Positions 36,061 to 45,688 of a DNA stretch of 64,000 nt are shown piece after piece. The first letter of the stretch is position 1. Each line of letters begins with the position of its first letter. The position numbers and the translations under genes are program-made. The stretch is from Polynucleobacter parvulilacunae (GTDB taxonomy: Bacteria; Pseudomonadota; Gammaproteobacteria; Burkholderiales; Burkholderiaceae): positions 335,337 to 399,336 of the forward strand of contig NZ_JACVPW010000001.1 in the NCBI RefSeq assembly GCF_018881715.1. The letters are read 5' to 3'. A model generated the notes under the pieces. The model did not search any database and was not told the DNA's origin. It saw nothing but the letters and a program-made list of their open reading frames with translations.

Positions 36061-36750
36061 ATGAAACAACTTGTCCTTATTCGTCATGGCGAATCCGCCT
36101 GGAACCTTGAAAACCGCTTCACTGGCTGGGCGGACGTTGACTTAACCCCTAAAGGCGCAGAACAAGCCCTGGCAGCAGGTGAAAACCTACGTAAAGCCGG
36201 CTATGAATTTGATGTCGCATACACCTCCGTTTTAAGGCGTGCCATTCGTACTCTTTGGCATGTGCAAGACACCATGGATTTAATGTGGCTTCCTGTTGTG
36301 CATAGCTGGCGCCTCAATGAGCGTCACTATGGCGCGCTAACTGGACTCAATAAAGCAGAAACTGCAACCAAATATGGCGATGAGCAAGTTCACATTTGGC
36401 GTCGCTCATACGATGTGCGTCCACCTTTACTTGAAAACGAAGATGAGCGAAATCCTAAGAATGATCCTCGTTACTCAAAACTGAATCCTTCTGATATTCC
36501 ATTGGGTGAGTGTTTAAAAGATAACGTTGAGCGCGTATTACCGTTGTGGAATGAATCCATTGCACCTGCACTCAAAGCTGGAAAGCGTGTTTTGTTAGTT
36601 GCACACGGCAATAGCATTCGCTCATTAATTAAGTATCTAGATCAAATGTCAGATGAAGCCATCATGGAAGTAAACGTTCCAAATGGTGTGCCACTAGTTT
36701 ATGAGTTAGATGACAACCTCAAACCTATTCAACACTTTTACTTGGATTAA
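36061..36750 (+). CDS. gpmA: 2,3-bisphosphoglycerate-dependent phosphoglycerate mutase
   Basis: GpmA interconverts 3- and 2-phosphoglycerate in glycolysis and gluconeogenesis. The 229-residue protein has the phospho-histidine motif [18 protein letters not shown], the [16 protein letters not shown] segment and [10 protein letters not shown]. It is head-to-head with the rhodanese gene across only 19 bases and is followed by ctpA, a common betaproteobacterial arrangement. Confidence 0.97.
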   Translation: MKQLVLIRHGESAWNLENRFTGWADVDLTPKGAEQALAAGENLRKAGYEFDVAYTSVLRRAIRTLWHVQDTMDLMWLPVVHSWRLNERHYGALTGLNKAETATKYGDEQVHIWRRSYDVRPPLLENEDERNPKNDPRYSKLNPSDIPLGECLKDNVERVLPLWNESIAPALKAGKRVLLVAHGNSIRSLIKYLDQMSDEAIMEVNVPNGVPLVYELDDNLKPIQHFYLD

Positions 36751-36762
36751 AGCAAAAGAGAT

Positions 36763-38196
36763 ATGCGCCAATTTCTAAAGAATTTTGCCCTGATTGCCGT
36801 TGGTCTTATCGCTGGTGTGGCGGCCACTATCCAGCTCTCCGCGACCGCCCAGCAAGGCGCGCAGCTACCACTGGACGAGCTACGCACTCTATCTAATGTT
36901 TTTGCGCAAATTAAGCGTGAATATGTTGAACCTATTGAAGATAAGCAGTTATTGACTGATGCTGTGAAGGGAATGGTCAGCAGCCTGGATCCGCACTCCA
37001 CCTTCCTCGACAAAAAAGATTTTGCAGAAATGCAAGAGATGACTTCCGGAAAATTTGCCGGCCTTGGAATTGAAATCACTTCCGAAGATGGCGTAGTAAA
37101 AGTATTAAACCCTATTGAGGATAGCCCTGCTGCTCGTGCTGGCCTACAAGCAGGAGATTTAATTACTCGCTTGGATGACAAACCAGTACGCGGCATGTCA
37201 TTAGATAAAGCTGTTCGCACTATGCGCGGCACACCTGGAACCAAAATTACTTTGACTGTATTTCGTAAAAGTGAAGAGCGCAGCTTTCCAGTAACCATCA
37301 CCCGCGCTGAAATTAAAGTTCAATCAGTAAAAACCAAAATTCTTGATAACGATATTGCCTGGGTGCGAATCACTAGCTTTCAAGAACGTACCGTTCCAGA
37401 TCTAGCCAAAAAACTCACTGAAATTGCGAACCAAGATCCAAAGCTCAAAGGCATCATTCTTGACTTGCGAAACAATGGCGGTGGTTTATTACAAGGCGCC
37501 GTAGGAGTTGCTGCTGCATTCCTGCCAGCCGATGCAATCATTGTCTCTACCAAAGGCCAATCCCCTGACTCAAAACAGGTATTCAATGCCACGCCAGCGA
37601 TGTACCGCCTAAATGAGCCTGGCGACCCCTTGGCGGGCGTGCCAGCCATCTTTAAAAAGCTTCCGATGGTAGTTTTGGTAAACGCTTACTCTGCATCTGC
37701 TTCTGAGATTGTGGCTGGCGCACTTCAGGACTACAAACGCGCAACCATTATTGGAAAAACAACTTTTGGTAAAGGTTCCGTACAAACTGTTCGTCCCCTC
37801 ACCAATGATTCGGCACTCAAGATCACCACTGCTTACTACTACACGCCAAGTGGTAAGTCGATTCAGGCCTTTGGAGTTAAGCCGGATATTCCTGTCGATC
37901 AAAATAAAGATGGCGATCCAGATGACGTACTAATTACCCGCGAAATTGATAGCGAGAAACACCTGCGCAATAAGCAATCCGCCGAAGACAAACTCATTAA
38001 AGATCGTGAGCAACGTCGCCTTGAAGAGTTACAACGCATTGAAGAAAAAAATGCTAAGAAGACTCCCGAGGAAAAAGAGAAAGAGAAAAATAAAAAGCCT
38101 CCTGAGCTGGGTAGCGCAGATGACTTCATGCTTTCTCAAGCGGTGGCCTTTATTAATGGTCAGCCTGTGAAGCGCTCCTCATCTAAGCTCGAATAA
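36763..38196 (+). CDS. ctpA: C-terminal processing peptidase, S41 family
   Basis: This periplasmic serine protease trims C-termini of exported proteins. The 477-residue precursor has an N-terminal membrane anchor or signal (residues 5-28), a PDZ domain (about 95-175, FAGLGIEI, GLQAGDLITRLDD) and the S41 catalytic domain with the Ser region AYSASASEIVAGALQDY and catalytic Lys in FGKGSVQ. A highly charged Lys/Glu tail (about 400-450) follows. It starts 12 bases after gpmA. Confidence 0.95.
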   Translation: MRQFLKNFALIAVGLIAGVAATIQLSATAQQGAQLPLDELRTLSNVFAQIKREYVEPIEDKQLLTDAVKGMVSSLDPHSTFLDKKDFAEMQEMTSGKFAGLGIEITSEDGVVKVLNPIEDSPAARAGLQAGDLITRLDDKPVRGMSLDKAVRTMRGTPGTKITLTVFRKSEERSFPVTITRAEIKVQSVKTKILDNDIAWVRITSFQERTVPDLAKKLTEIANQDPKLKGIILDLRNNGGGLLQGAVGVAAAFLPADAIIVSTKGQSPDSKQVFNATPAMYRLNEPGDPLAGVPAIFKKLPMVVLVNAYSASASEIVAGALQDYKRATIIGKTTFGKGSVQTVRPLTNDSALKITTAYYYTPSGKSIQAFGVKPDIPVDQNKDGDPDDVLITREIDSEKHLRNKQSAEDKLIKDREQRRLEELQRIEEKNAKKTPEEKEKEKNKKPPELGSADDFMLSQAVAFINGQPVKRSSSKLE

Positions 38197-38218
38197 TCCT
38201 AAACACTGCAGCCGGCAT

Positions 38219-38971
38219 ATGAATGACGAGCAGTTACTTCGATACTCCAGGCATTTATTGCTTGAAGAAATTGATGTTGCCGGCCAAGAGCAGCTTCTCA
38301 AGTCACACGTATTAGTTATCGGGGCTGGTGGCCTAGGGAGCGCAGCAGCGCCCTACCTTGCTGCTGCAGGTGTTGGCCATCTCACCTTGGTAGATCATGA
38401 TGAAGTGGAGCTTACCAATTTACAGCGCCAAATCATGCACACTGAAAGCAGTATTGGTAAAAGCAAAGTGGCTTCTGGAAAAGAATTTCTGCAGCAGCTT
38501 AATTCCAGTATTCAGATTGAAACCATTCAAGCTAAAGCCACGACTTCATTGTTAGATGAGTTATTGCCAAGCGTTGATATTGTTTTGGATTGCACGGATA
38601 ACTTTTTAACCAGACACCTGATTAATACCGCCTGCGTTAAGCATAAGGTTCCATTGGTTTCGGGATCAGCCCTCAAGTTCGATGGTCAAGTGAGCGTCTT
38701 TAATCCATGTAATTCCAACTCCCCTTGCTATGCGTGCATCTTTTCTCCAGATGAGCAATTTGAAGAAGTCAGCTGCTCTAGTATGGGCATCTTCTCGCCT
38801 CTAGTGGGCATCATTGGTGCCATGCAAGCAGCCCAAGCACTACAAGTATTAATTGGTTTTGGAGAGCCTTTAGTGGGGCGAATGTTGCTTTGGAACGGGC
38901 GCACTACCCAAATTGACGAAATACGTATTAGCCGTAATGCCGAGTGCTCAGTATGTGGCTCGGCCCACTAA
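38219..38971 (+). CDS. MoeB/ThiF-family adenylyltransferase
   Basis: The 250-residue E1-like enzyme adenylates the C-terminal Gly-Gly of a sulfur-carrier protein such as MoaD or ThiS. It has the nucleotide loop VIGAGGLGSAA, the DHDEVELTNLQRQ motif, the Asp of LDCTDNF and two zinc-binding pairs, CYAC and CSVC. The catalytic loop Cys is in the CSSMG segment. No moa or thi genes adjoin it, so I cannot choose between molybdopterin and thiamine pathways. It converges on ptsI with a 15-base gap. Confidence 0.92.
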   Translation: MNDEQLLRYSRHLLLEEIDVAGQEQLLKSHVLVIGAGGLGSAAAPYLAAAGVGHLTLVDHDEVELTNLQRQIMHTESSIGKSKVASGKEFLQQLNSSIQIETIQAKATTSLLDELLPSVDIVLDCTDNFLTRHLINTACVKHKVPLVSGSALKFDGQVSVFNPCNSNSPCYACIFSPDEQFEEVSCSSMGIFSPLVGIIGAMQAAQALQVLIGFGEPLVGRMLLWNGRTTQIDEIRISRNAECSVCGSAH

Positions 38972-38986
38972 AAACTCACCAAGCAA

Positions 38987-40738
38987 TTAAGACAGCAGTC
39001 GCTCTAAAGCCTTTGCTTGCTCCTCAGGCTCGTATGCTCTCAAGACTCTGGCCACACGGGCTTTTAATAAACCTACATTAGCTTGCAGGATCTCGCGCTT
39101 GACTAACAGTAGCTGACTAAAGTGCATTGAAAAGTCAGTTAATCCTAACGCCAGTAATAACCTAGTTAGCGCAGGATCACCCGCCATCTCCCCGCAAACA
39201 GCAACAGGCACATTTGCGCGCTTAGCTTGCTCAATAATGTTTGCCAACAAATTTAATATCGCGGGATGCAGAGGGTCATACAGATGTGCAACTGCGTGAT
39301 CTGCTCGATCAATCGCTAATGTGTACTGAATTAAGTCATTCGTTCCAATGGAAAGAAAATCGAAGCGATTGATAAACAAAGGCAAGACCAAAGCGGCGGC
39401 CGGAATTTCAATCATGGCACCAACTTGAATATTCGGGTTAAAGGCTTTGCCACGTTGATGTAATTGCTGCTTCGCTTTTTCAATCAATCTAAATGTTTCA
39501 TCGATTTCTTTAGCATGTGCCAACATGGGGATCATGATGCGTGCCTGACCATGGGCAGAAGCACGCAAGATTGCCCTGAGCTGAGTTAAAAAGATTTCAG
39601 GTTCAGTTAAAGACCAGCGAATCGCGCGCAATCCCAATGGCGATGTGCCTGTTTGTGAAATATCGCCACCACCGCCCAGCGCCTTATCCGCGCCAACGTC
39701 AATCGTTCTGATGTTCACAGGCAAGCCATGCATCAAATCTACTACACGACGATATTCCTGATACTGCTGCTCTTCATCGGGTAAGGCCTGCTTGCGGTCC
39801 ATAAATAAAAACTCGGAGCGGAATAAACCAACGCCGACAGCGCCGAGCTTAACCGCCTGAATGGCATCTTCCGGCAACTCAATATTGGCAAATAATTCAA
39901 TCTCAACACGATCAGCTGTTTCAGTTTTGGCGTGCTTTAACTGCTGAAGCTTACGAGCCTCTTTTAGGACTTGAGTTTGCAGCTTTCGGTATTCGGCTAG
40001 CAGCTGCTCATCCGGAGCAACCACCACAACTCCTCGCTCACCATCCAACACCAACCAATCGCCATGACGAATCATTTCGCTTGCATGTCGCACGCCTACT
40101 ACCGCAGGAATCTCCATGCTGCGAGCCACAATAGCGGTATGGGAGGTCTTGCCTCCAAGGTCTGTTACAAAACCAGTAAAGGCATGCTCTTTAAAACGTA
40201 GCATGTCGTGCGGAGCAATATCGTGAGCAACAATAATTGACTCAACTCCGATATCGCTCGTAGGTAAAAAATCAGAGTCGTTTAAAGGATCTTTTTTCTG
40301 CGCATTTAAGGCTTTAATGACACGCTCAGCAACCTGCCGAATATCATTGGCACGCTCTTTTAAATATGCATCCTCAATATCGGCAAATTGCTCTAAGAGA
40401 TCGTTGAGCTCAGTTGTTAAGGCCCAAGCTGCATTTAACCGTTGCGTCCGAATTAATTTAATCGGCTTCTCAGCCAACGCTGGATCAGCCAAGATCATGC
40501 CATGCACATCCAAGAAGGCCGCCATCTCTTGTGGCGCATCCTTTGGCAACCCTTGGCGCAACTGCTCAAGCTCTAAACGAACCTGACCAAACGCATCTAA
40601 TAACTTTTGAGTTTCTACCTCTTCTTTGCCTGGCTCAACCAAATAGTGACTAACTTCTAATGCAGCACGCGAAATCAGTACGGCTTTGCCAATGGCAATG
40701 CCTTTTGATACTGGGATTCCGTGCAACGCAAAGGTCAT
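38987..40738 (-). CDS. ptsI: PTS enzyme I (phosphoenolpyruvate-protein phosphotransferase)
   Basis: EI takes phosphate from PEP and passes it to HPr. The 583-residue protein has the HPr-binding N-domain, phospho-His200 in GGKTSHTAIVAR and the PEP-binding barrel with LFRSEFLFMDR, GTNDLIQYTLAIDR and the C-terminal CGEMAGDP motif. It lacks an N-terminal GAF domain, so it is not EI-Ntr (PtsP). It ends the gshA-gshB-EIIA(Man)-ptsH-ptsI run. Confidence 0.96.
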   Translation of the reverse strand: MTFALHGIPVSKGIAIGKAVLISRAALEVSHYLVEPGKEEVETQKLLDAFGQVRLELEQLRQGLPKDAPQEMAAFLDVHGMILADPALAEKPIKLIRTQRLNAAWALTTELNDLLEQFADIEDAYLKERANDIRQVAERVIKALNAQKKDPLNDSDFLPTSDIGVESIIVAHDIAPHDMLRFKEHAFTGFVTDLGGKTSHTAIVARSMEIPAVVGVRHASEMIRHGDWLVLDGERGVVVVAPDEQLLAEYRKLQTQVLKEARKLQQLKHAKTETADRVEIELFANIELPEDAIQAVKLGAVGVGLFRSEFLFMDRKQALPDEEQQYQEYRRVVDLMHGLPVNIRTIDVGADKALGGGGDISQTGTSPLGLRAIRWSLTEPEIFLTQLRAILRASAHGQARIMIPMLAHAKEIDETFRLIEKAKQQLHQRGKAFNPNIQVGAMIEIPAAALVLPLFINRFDFLSIGTNDLIQYTLAIDRADHAVAHLYDPLHPAILNLLANIIEQAKRANVPVAVCGEMAGDPALTRLLLALGLTDFSMHFSQLLLVKREILQANVGLLKARVARVLRAYEPEEQAKALERLLS

Positions 40739-40743
40739 GCTAT

Positions 40744-41013
40744 TTACTCGCCTTCACCAAAGCGATCATTAATTAATGCGGTAAGAGCCTCCATTGCTTC
40801 ATCCGCTTTCTCTCCTACCGTTTCCAGAGTTACAGTGCTGCCTATTCCCGCGGCTAGCATCATTACACCCATAATGCTCTTAGCATTAATTTGACGCCCA
40901 TTTCGTGACAAGAATATTTCACAAGGAAACTGCGCAGCCAACTGAGAAAGCTTTGCAGATGCACGGGCATGCAAACCTAATTTATTAATAATTTCAATTT
41001 CTGCAGAAGGCAT
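40744..41013 (-). CDS. ptsH: Phosphocarrier protein HPr
   Basis: HPr relays phosphate from EI to EIIA proteins. The 89-residue protein retains His15 (LGLHARAS), the EI-dependent site, and Ser46 (NAKSIMGVMML), the HPr kinase site, which fits the hprK gene found at 7.6 kb. The terminal GEGE is short and acidic. It lies between EIIA(Man) and ptsI. Confidence 0.97.
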   Translation of the reverse strand: MPSAEIEIINKLGLHARASAKLSQLAAQFPCEIFLSRNGRQINAKSIMGVMMLAAGIGSTVTLETVGEKADEAMEALTALINDRFGEGE

Positions 41014-41030
41014 TGTCTTCTAACCCTTAG

Positions 41031-41453
41031 TTATTCTTGGTTTACTTTACTACCTAGGCGCAAGATGCCATTCTGCCCACCAGCAAGTGCTTTTTGCGCC
41101 AACTCCTCTAGACCCTCTCCGCGATGAGAGATGCAACGCATCAACATTGGTAGATTTAATCCCGCCAAAACGATCACAGGTGCATTCAGGCCGGATAAGG
41201 GGCCTAAGGCTTCCAGCTTAGAAGCCACATTAGCAGGGGTGGCCCCCATTACGTCAGTTAATATAAGAACACCATTACCTGTATTTACGCCATATGCAGC
41301 CTTGAGGACTCGATCAAAGCTTGCCTTAGTATCTTCATGCGGCGGAATATCAACAGCTCGAACCCGCTCAGGCACTACGCCAAATGTATGTTCAGCAAAA
41401 CCCAGCATTGCGCTAGCAACTGGTGTATGAGCAACGATGACAATTCCAACCAT
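41031..41453 (-). CDS. PTS mannose-type EIIA protein
   Basis: The 140-residue protein is a mannose-family EIIA domain: MVGIVIVAHTPVASAML with phospho-His9, then VLILTDVMGATPANVA. I use the ATG at 41453, which is right after the gshB stop; an upstream in-frame ATG at 41489 lies inside gshB. No mannose-type EIIB, EIIC or EIID genes are in the window, so it is probably a regulatory phospho-acceptor, as is common in betaproteobacteria. Confidence 0.93.
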   Translation of the reverse strand: MVGIVIVAHTPVASAMLGFAEHTFGVVPERVRAVDIPPHEDTKASFDRVLKAAYGVNTGNGVLILTDVMGATPANVASKLEALGPLSGLNAPVIVLAGLNLPMLMRCISHRGEGLEELAQKALAGGQNGILRLGSKVNQE

Positions 41454-41455
41454 TT

Positions 41456-42397
41456 TTATGCCAATGCTTTCTCTAGTGCTGCCAACCAAAATTGCGGGAC
41501 ATTGAAGTCAGTTTGATTGGTGATTTCAACAAAACAAGTTGGGCTCGTCACATTAATTTCGGTGAGATAACCGCCAATTAAATCGAGTCCAACCAAGAAT
41601 AATCCACGCTGGTTTAGAACGGGGGCTAATTGTTCAGCAACCTTCTTTTCTGTATCAGTTAAAGGCATAGCAACACCTTTGCCGCCAGCCGCCAAATTTC
41701 CCCGAATTTCACTGCCCTGCGGAATACGCGCCAGAGCAAACGGCACGACCTCTCCACCAATTAACAGTACCCGCTTATCGCCCTGAGCAATTTCAGGCAA
41801 GAAGCGCTGAACCATAAGTGTTCTTGCGCCATTCTCGCCAAGTGTTTCAACGATGCTAGCAAGATTGAGGCCGTCAGGTCCCACCCTAAACACACCCATA
41901 CCACCCATGCCATCCAGGGGCTTAATCACAATATCGTGATGGATTTGATGAAAACGCTCTACCGCAGCCAGTTCACGGGTGACTAAGGTAGGAGGAATGA
42001 GTTCTGGGAATTCTGTGATCGATAGTTTTTCAGAGTGATCGCGAACTGCGCCGGGCTCGTTAAATACTTTAGCTCCCTGACGTACTGCAGCTGATAGCAA
42101 CCAAGTGGTATTGAGGTATTCAATATCAAATGGCGGATCAGTACGCATCAGCACAGCAGAAAAAGATTTAAGTGACCGAGACTCCGTATCGCCTAACTCA
42201 AACCAAGTTGTAGAACTCGGCTTAATTACTAAAGACTGACAATCAGCAACTACCAGATCATCTTTCCATAAAACATTTTTGCTTTGACAAAACCACAAAT
42301 GATGTCCCGCCTCTTGAGCTACTCGCATCATCGCGAACGTGGAATCTTTTTGAATCTTGAAAGACTCAAGGGGGTCTGCAATAAAAAGAAGGTCCAT
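41456..42397 (-). CDS. gshB: Glutathione synthetase
   Basis: GshB joins gamma-glutamylcysteine and glycine. The 313-residue ATP-grasp protein begins MDLLFIADPLESFK and has ILMRTDPPFD-type sequence (VLMRTDPPFD), the KPLDGMGGMGVFRV glycine-rich ATP loop and the C-terminal EINVTSPTCF. It follows gshA by 27 bases and precedes the EIIA(Man) gene by two bases, an arrangement conserved in betaproteobacteria. Confidence 0.97.
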   Translation of the reverse strand: MDLLFIADPLESFKIQKDSTFAMMRVAQEAGHHLWFCQSKNVLWKDDLVVADCQSLVIKPSSTTWFELGDTESRSLKSFSAVLMRTDPPFDIEYLNTTWLLSAAVRQGAKVFNEPGAVRDHSEKLSITEFPELIPPTLVTRELAAVERFHQIHHDIVIKPLDGMGGMGVFRVGPDGLNLASIVETLGENGARTLMVQRFLPEIAQGDKRVLLIGGEVVPFALARIPQGSEIRGNLAAGGKGVAMPLTDTEKKVAEQLAPVLNQRGLFLVGLDLIGGYLTEINVTSPTCFVEITNQTDFNVPQFWLAALEKALA

Positions 42398-42424
42398 TTT
42401 TCTATTGAGCGATAAGCAATTTAT

Positions 42425-43723
42425 TTATGCAACTTCTGCATTGGGGTCGGTACGCTCTAACTCTAGTGATGCGGCAAGCAGGGCTAAACGAGCAACCACG
42501 CCATAAAGGTAGAACCGGTTAGGAGCAGCGCTGCCTGGCTTAGCCCCTAGATCGGGCATGGAGTTTTGCTCAAAGGCCAAAGGCACAAAGTGCATCCCTG
42601 GTGCATTCAGATTCTCATCAGGACCACGATCAGTATGAACGCGATAGAAGCCACCAATGACATAGCGGTCAATCATATACACCACTGGCTCAGCAACCGC
42701 TTCATTTACCTTCTCAAAGGTATAGACGCCTTCTTGAATTAATACATCACTAACTTCAAGACCTTCCTTGACCACACTCATCTTGTTGCGGTCTTTACGA
42801 TTCAAACCCTTAAGCTGCGCGGGATCATTTACGACCATCACACCCATGCCGTAAGTACCTGCATCGGCCTTTACAACAACATATGGTTTTTCTTTAATGC
42901 CATACTCGCGATATTTTTTCGCAGTCTTCTTTAAGACTTGCTCTACTGCGGTTTGCAGCTCATCCTCACCTTTACGCTCATGGAAATTAATATTCGAGCA
43001 ACTGGTGAAGTAGGGGTTGATCATCCATGGGTCGATATCAACCACTTTAGCAAACTTCTTAGCCACTTCTTCATAAGCGGCAAAGTGATTTGATTTGCGG
43101 CGTACATGCCAACCAGCGTGCAAGCCAGGCAACAAGTACTGCTCATAGATATTTTCCAGAATCGGCGGTATACCTGCAGACAAGTCGTTATTTAATAAGA
43201 TTGAGCAAGGGTCAAAGTCTTTTAAACCTAAACGCTGCTTTTTTAAACCCAATCGTGAAAGCGGCTCCATTAGCAATCGGTTTCCATCTGGTAGCTCAAT
43301 CCAGGTTGGCTTTTTAATTTCTTCAGAGAAAGTGCCTAAGCGAACATTCAAGCCTGCCTGACGCAATATTGAAGACAGGCGTGCAATATTCTGCAAATAA
43401 AAAGTATTGCGAGTATGGCGCTCTGGAATCAACAATAAGTTTTTAGCTTCAGGACAAATCTTCTCAATGGCAGCCATCGCTGCTTGAACAGCAAGCGGCA
43501 ACATTTGCGGTGAAAGATTATTGAATCCCCCAGGAAAGAGGTTTGTATCAACCGGGGCCAACTTAAAGCCGGAGTTACGTAAATCGACCGAACAGTAAAA
43601 AGGTGGCGTGTGCTCTTGCCATTCCAACCTGAACCAACGCTCAATGGTTGGGGTCGCTTCTAGAACCTTTGACTCTAATTCGAACAAAGGGCCGCTGAGT
43701 GCAGTAATGAGATGTGGAACCAT
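42425..43723 (-). CDS. gshA: Glutamate-cysteine ligase, Acidithiobacillus/betaproteobacterial type
   Basis: GshA forms gamma-glutamylcysteine, the first and limiting step of glutathione synthesis. The 432-residue protein is unlike E. coli GshA and belongs to the family described from Thiobacillus ferrooxidans and betaproteobacteria. Recognisable segments are FFPGGFNN-type sequence (LFPGGFNNL), LLIPERHTRNTFY, VVKADAGTYGMGVM and YRVHTDRGPDENLNAPG. It is coupled to gshB and lies after the amtB terminator. Confidence 0.92.
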   Translation of the reverse strand: MVPHLITALSGPLFELESKVLEATPTIERWFRLEWQEHTPPFYCSVDLRNSGFKLAPVDTNLFPGGFNNLSPQMLPLAVQAAMAAIEKICPEAKNLLLIPERHTRNTFYLQNIARLSSILRQAGLNVRLGTFSEEIKKPTWIELPDGNRLLMEPLSRLGLKKQRLGLKDFDPCSILLNNDLSAGIPPILENIYEQYLLPGLHAGWHVRRKSNHFAAYEEVAKKFAKVVDIDPWMINPYFTSCSNINFHERKGEDELQTAVEQVLKKTAKKYREYGIKEKPYVVVKADAGTYGMGVMVVNDPAQLKGLNRKDRNKMSVVKEGLEVSDVLIQEGVYTFEKVNEAVAEPVVYMIDRYVIGGFYRVHTDRGPDENLNAPGMHFVPLAFEQNSMPDLGAKPGSAAPNRFYLYGVVARLALLAASLELERTDPNAEVA

Positions 43724-43740
43724 TCCACCATTGTAAGATT

Positions 43741-43775
43741 ATTAAAAGAAAGACGCGGGATCCGAGGATCCCGCG
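43741..43775 (-). terminator. Rho-independent terminator after amtB
   Basis: CGCGGGATC (43754-43762) pairs perfectly with GATCCCGCG (43767-43775) around CGAG. On the minus strand a TCTTTCTTTT tract follows the stem. It ends the porin-glnK-amtB transcript before gshA. Confidence 0.9.
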
Positions 43776-43827
43776 CTTAAAACTAGGCAGCCAACCAGAG
43801 CCGCCCAGTGAGGGGTAAATCTACTGA

Positions 43828-45312
43828 TTAAGACTCGTAAGCAGTCTCACCGTGTGAGCTGATATCCAAGCCTTCGCGCTCTTCTTCTTCCTTAACACGC
43901 AAACCAATCACGATATCGATCAATTTGAAGGCAACGAAAGAAACTACGCCAGACCAAATTACAGTAGTAATCACGCCTTGAGCCTGGATCCACAATTGGC
44001 TAGCAATAGAGTAGTCAGGAGCAACCGCATTAGCTACATAATCCCAAATACCAGAGCCGCCCAATGCTGGATCAGCAAATACACCGGTCAACAATGCGCC
44101 AGTAATACCACCTACGCCGTGAACACCGAATACGTCCAAGCTGTCGTCTGAACCCAAAATCTTCTTGAGACCAGTAACACCCCAGAGGCAAACTACACCA
44201 GCAATTAAGCCAATAATGATTGAACCCATTGGGCCAGCAAATCCAGCCGCAGGGGTAATGGCAACTAAACCTGCTACGCAACCAGATGCAGCACCCAACA
44301 TAGATGGCTTACCTTTGAGAACCCACTCAGCGACTGACCAGCCTAATACAGCAGCAGCGGTAGCTAAATAAGTATTCACGAATGCCAAGCCAGCAGTACC
44401 GTTTGCTTCAAGTGCTGAGCCAGCATTGAAACCAAACCAACCGAACCACAGGAGAGCAGCGCCAGCCATTACATAAACTAAGTTATGTGGCTTCATTGCC
44501 TCTTTGCCGTAGCCCAAACGCTTGCCGATAACAAAGGAACCAACCAAACCAGCGATCGCAGCATTGATATGCACAACAGTACCGCCAGCAAAGTCGAGAA
44601 CACCTTTTTGCCACAACCAACCAGCACGCGCAGTAATTGCCTCGAGTGATGCAGCATCTTTGATGTCATCTGGACCAGGCCAGAACCAAACCATGTGAGC
44701 GATTGGCAAGTAGCTCAAAGTGAACCAAATCACCATGAATACCAAGATTGCAGAGAACTTAGCGCGCTCAGCAAAAGAGCCAATGATCAAACAGCAAGTG
44801 ATAGTTGCGAACACAGCTTGGAAAGCCATAAATACATATTCAGGAATCACAACACCTTTACTAAATGTTGCTGCTACTGATTCTGGATTCATACCACCCA
44901 AGAACAGACGATCAAGTCCACCGATAAATGCTCCGCCTTCCGTGAATGCAAAGCTGTAGCCATAAATAGCCCAGAGCACTGTAATCAAAGAGAAGACCAT
45001 GAAACATTGCATGCAGATAGACAGGATGTTCTTGCTGCGAGTTAAACCGCCGTAGAACAAAGCCAAGCCAGGAAGAGTCATCAACAGCACTAATGCTGTA
45101 CAAACCATCATCCAAGCGATATCTGCTTTATTGCACTTTTCAGAGCAAAGCACAGGAGCAGGTTCTGCAGCTGCTGGAGTAGCGGCAGGTGCAGTAACTG
45201 CTGGTTTTTTAACTTCATCAGCATGTGCTGGCGAAGTAACTATTACACCAGTTGCGCCAATGGCCAAGGCCATAGCACCACCAGCAACGAGTCGTTTCAT
45301 CCAAGTTAACAT
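43828..45312 (-). CDS. amtB: Ammonium transporter AmtB
   Basis: AmtB is a trimeric inner-membrane ammonium channel that PII can block. I start it at 45312 (MLTWMKRLVAGG), behind a GAGAGG ribosome binding site; the frame runs on upstream through glnK, but that part is shadow. The 494-residue precursor has a signal peptide ending PAHA, an Ala/Pro-rich linker, and about eleven helices with DFAGGTVVHINAA, FVIGKRLGYG and DVFGVHGVGG, which hold the pore histidines. It follows glnK by 13 bases. Confidence 0.95.
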   Translation of the reverse strand: MLTWMKRLVAGGAMALAIGATGVIVTSPAHADEVKKPAVTAPAATPAAAEPAPVLCSEKCNKADIAWMMVCTALVLLMTLPGLALFYGGLTRSKNILSICMQCFMVFSLITVLWAIYGYSFAFTEGGAFIGGLDRLFLGGMNPESVAATFSKGVVIPEYVFMAFQAVFATITCCLIIGSFAERAKFSAILVFMVIWFTLSYLPIAHMVWFWPGPDDIKDAASLEAITARAGWLWQKGVLDFAGGTVVHINAAIAGLVGSFVIGKRLGYGKEAMKPHNLVYVMAGAALLWFGWFGFNAGSALEANGTAGLAFVNTYLATAAAVLGWSVAEWVLKGKPSMLGAASGCVAGLVAITPAAGFAGPMGSIIIGLIAGVVCLWGVTGLKKILGSDDSLDVFGVHGVGGITGALLTGVFADPALGGSGIWDYVANAVAPDYSIASQLWIQAQGVITTVIWSGVVSFVAFKLIDIVIGLRVKEEEEREGLDISSHGETAYES

Positions 45313-45325
45313 TTTGAACCTCTCT

Positions 45326-45676
<351 letters not shown>

Positions 45677-45688
45677 TCAGAGTGGAAA

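Noticed and set aside
36747..37301. Open frame antisense to the start of ctpA (about 184 codons)
   Set aside because: The conserved S41 protease on the other strand explains the sequence; the antisense product has no family features.
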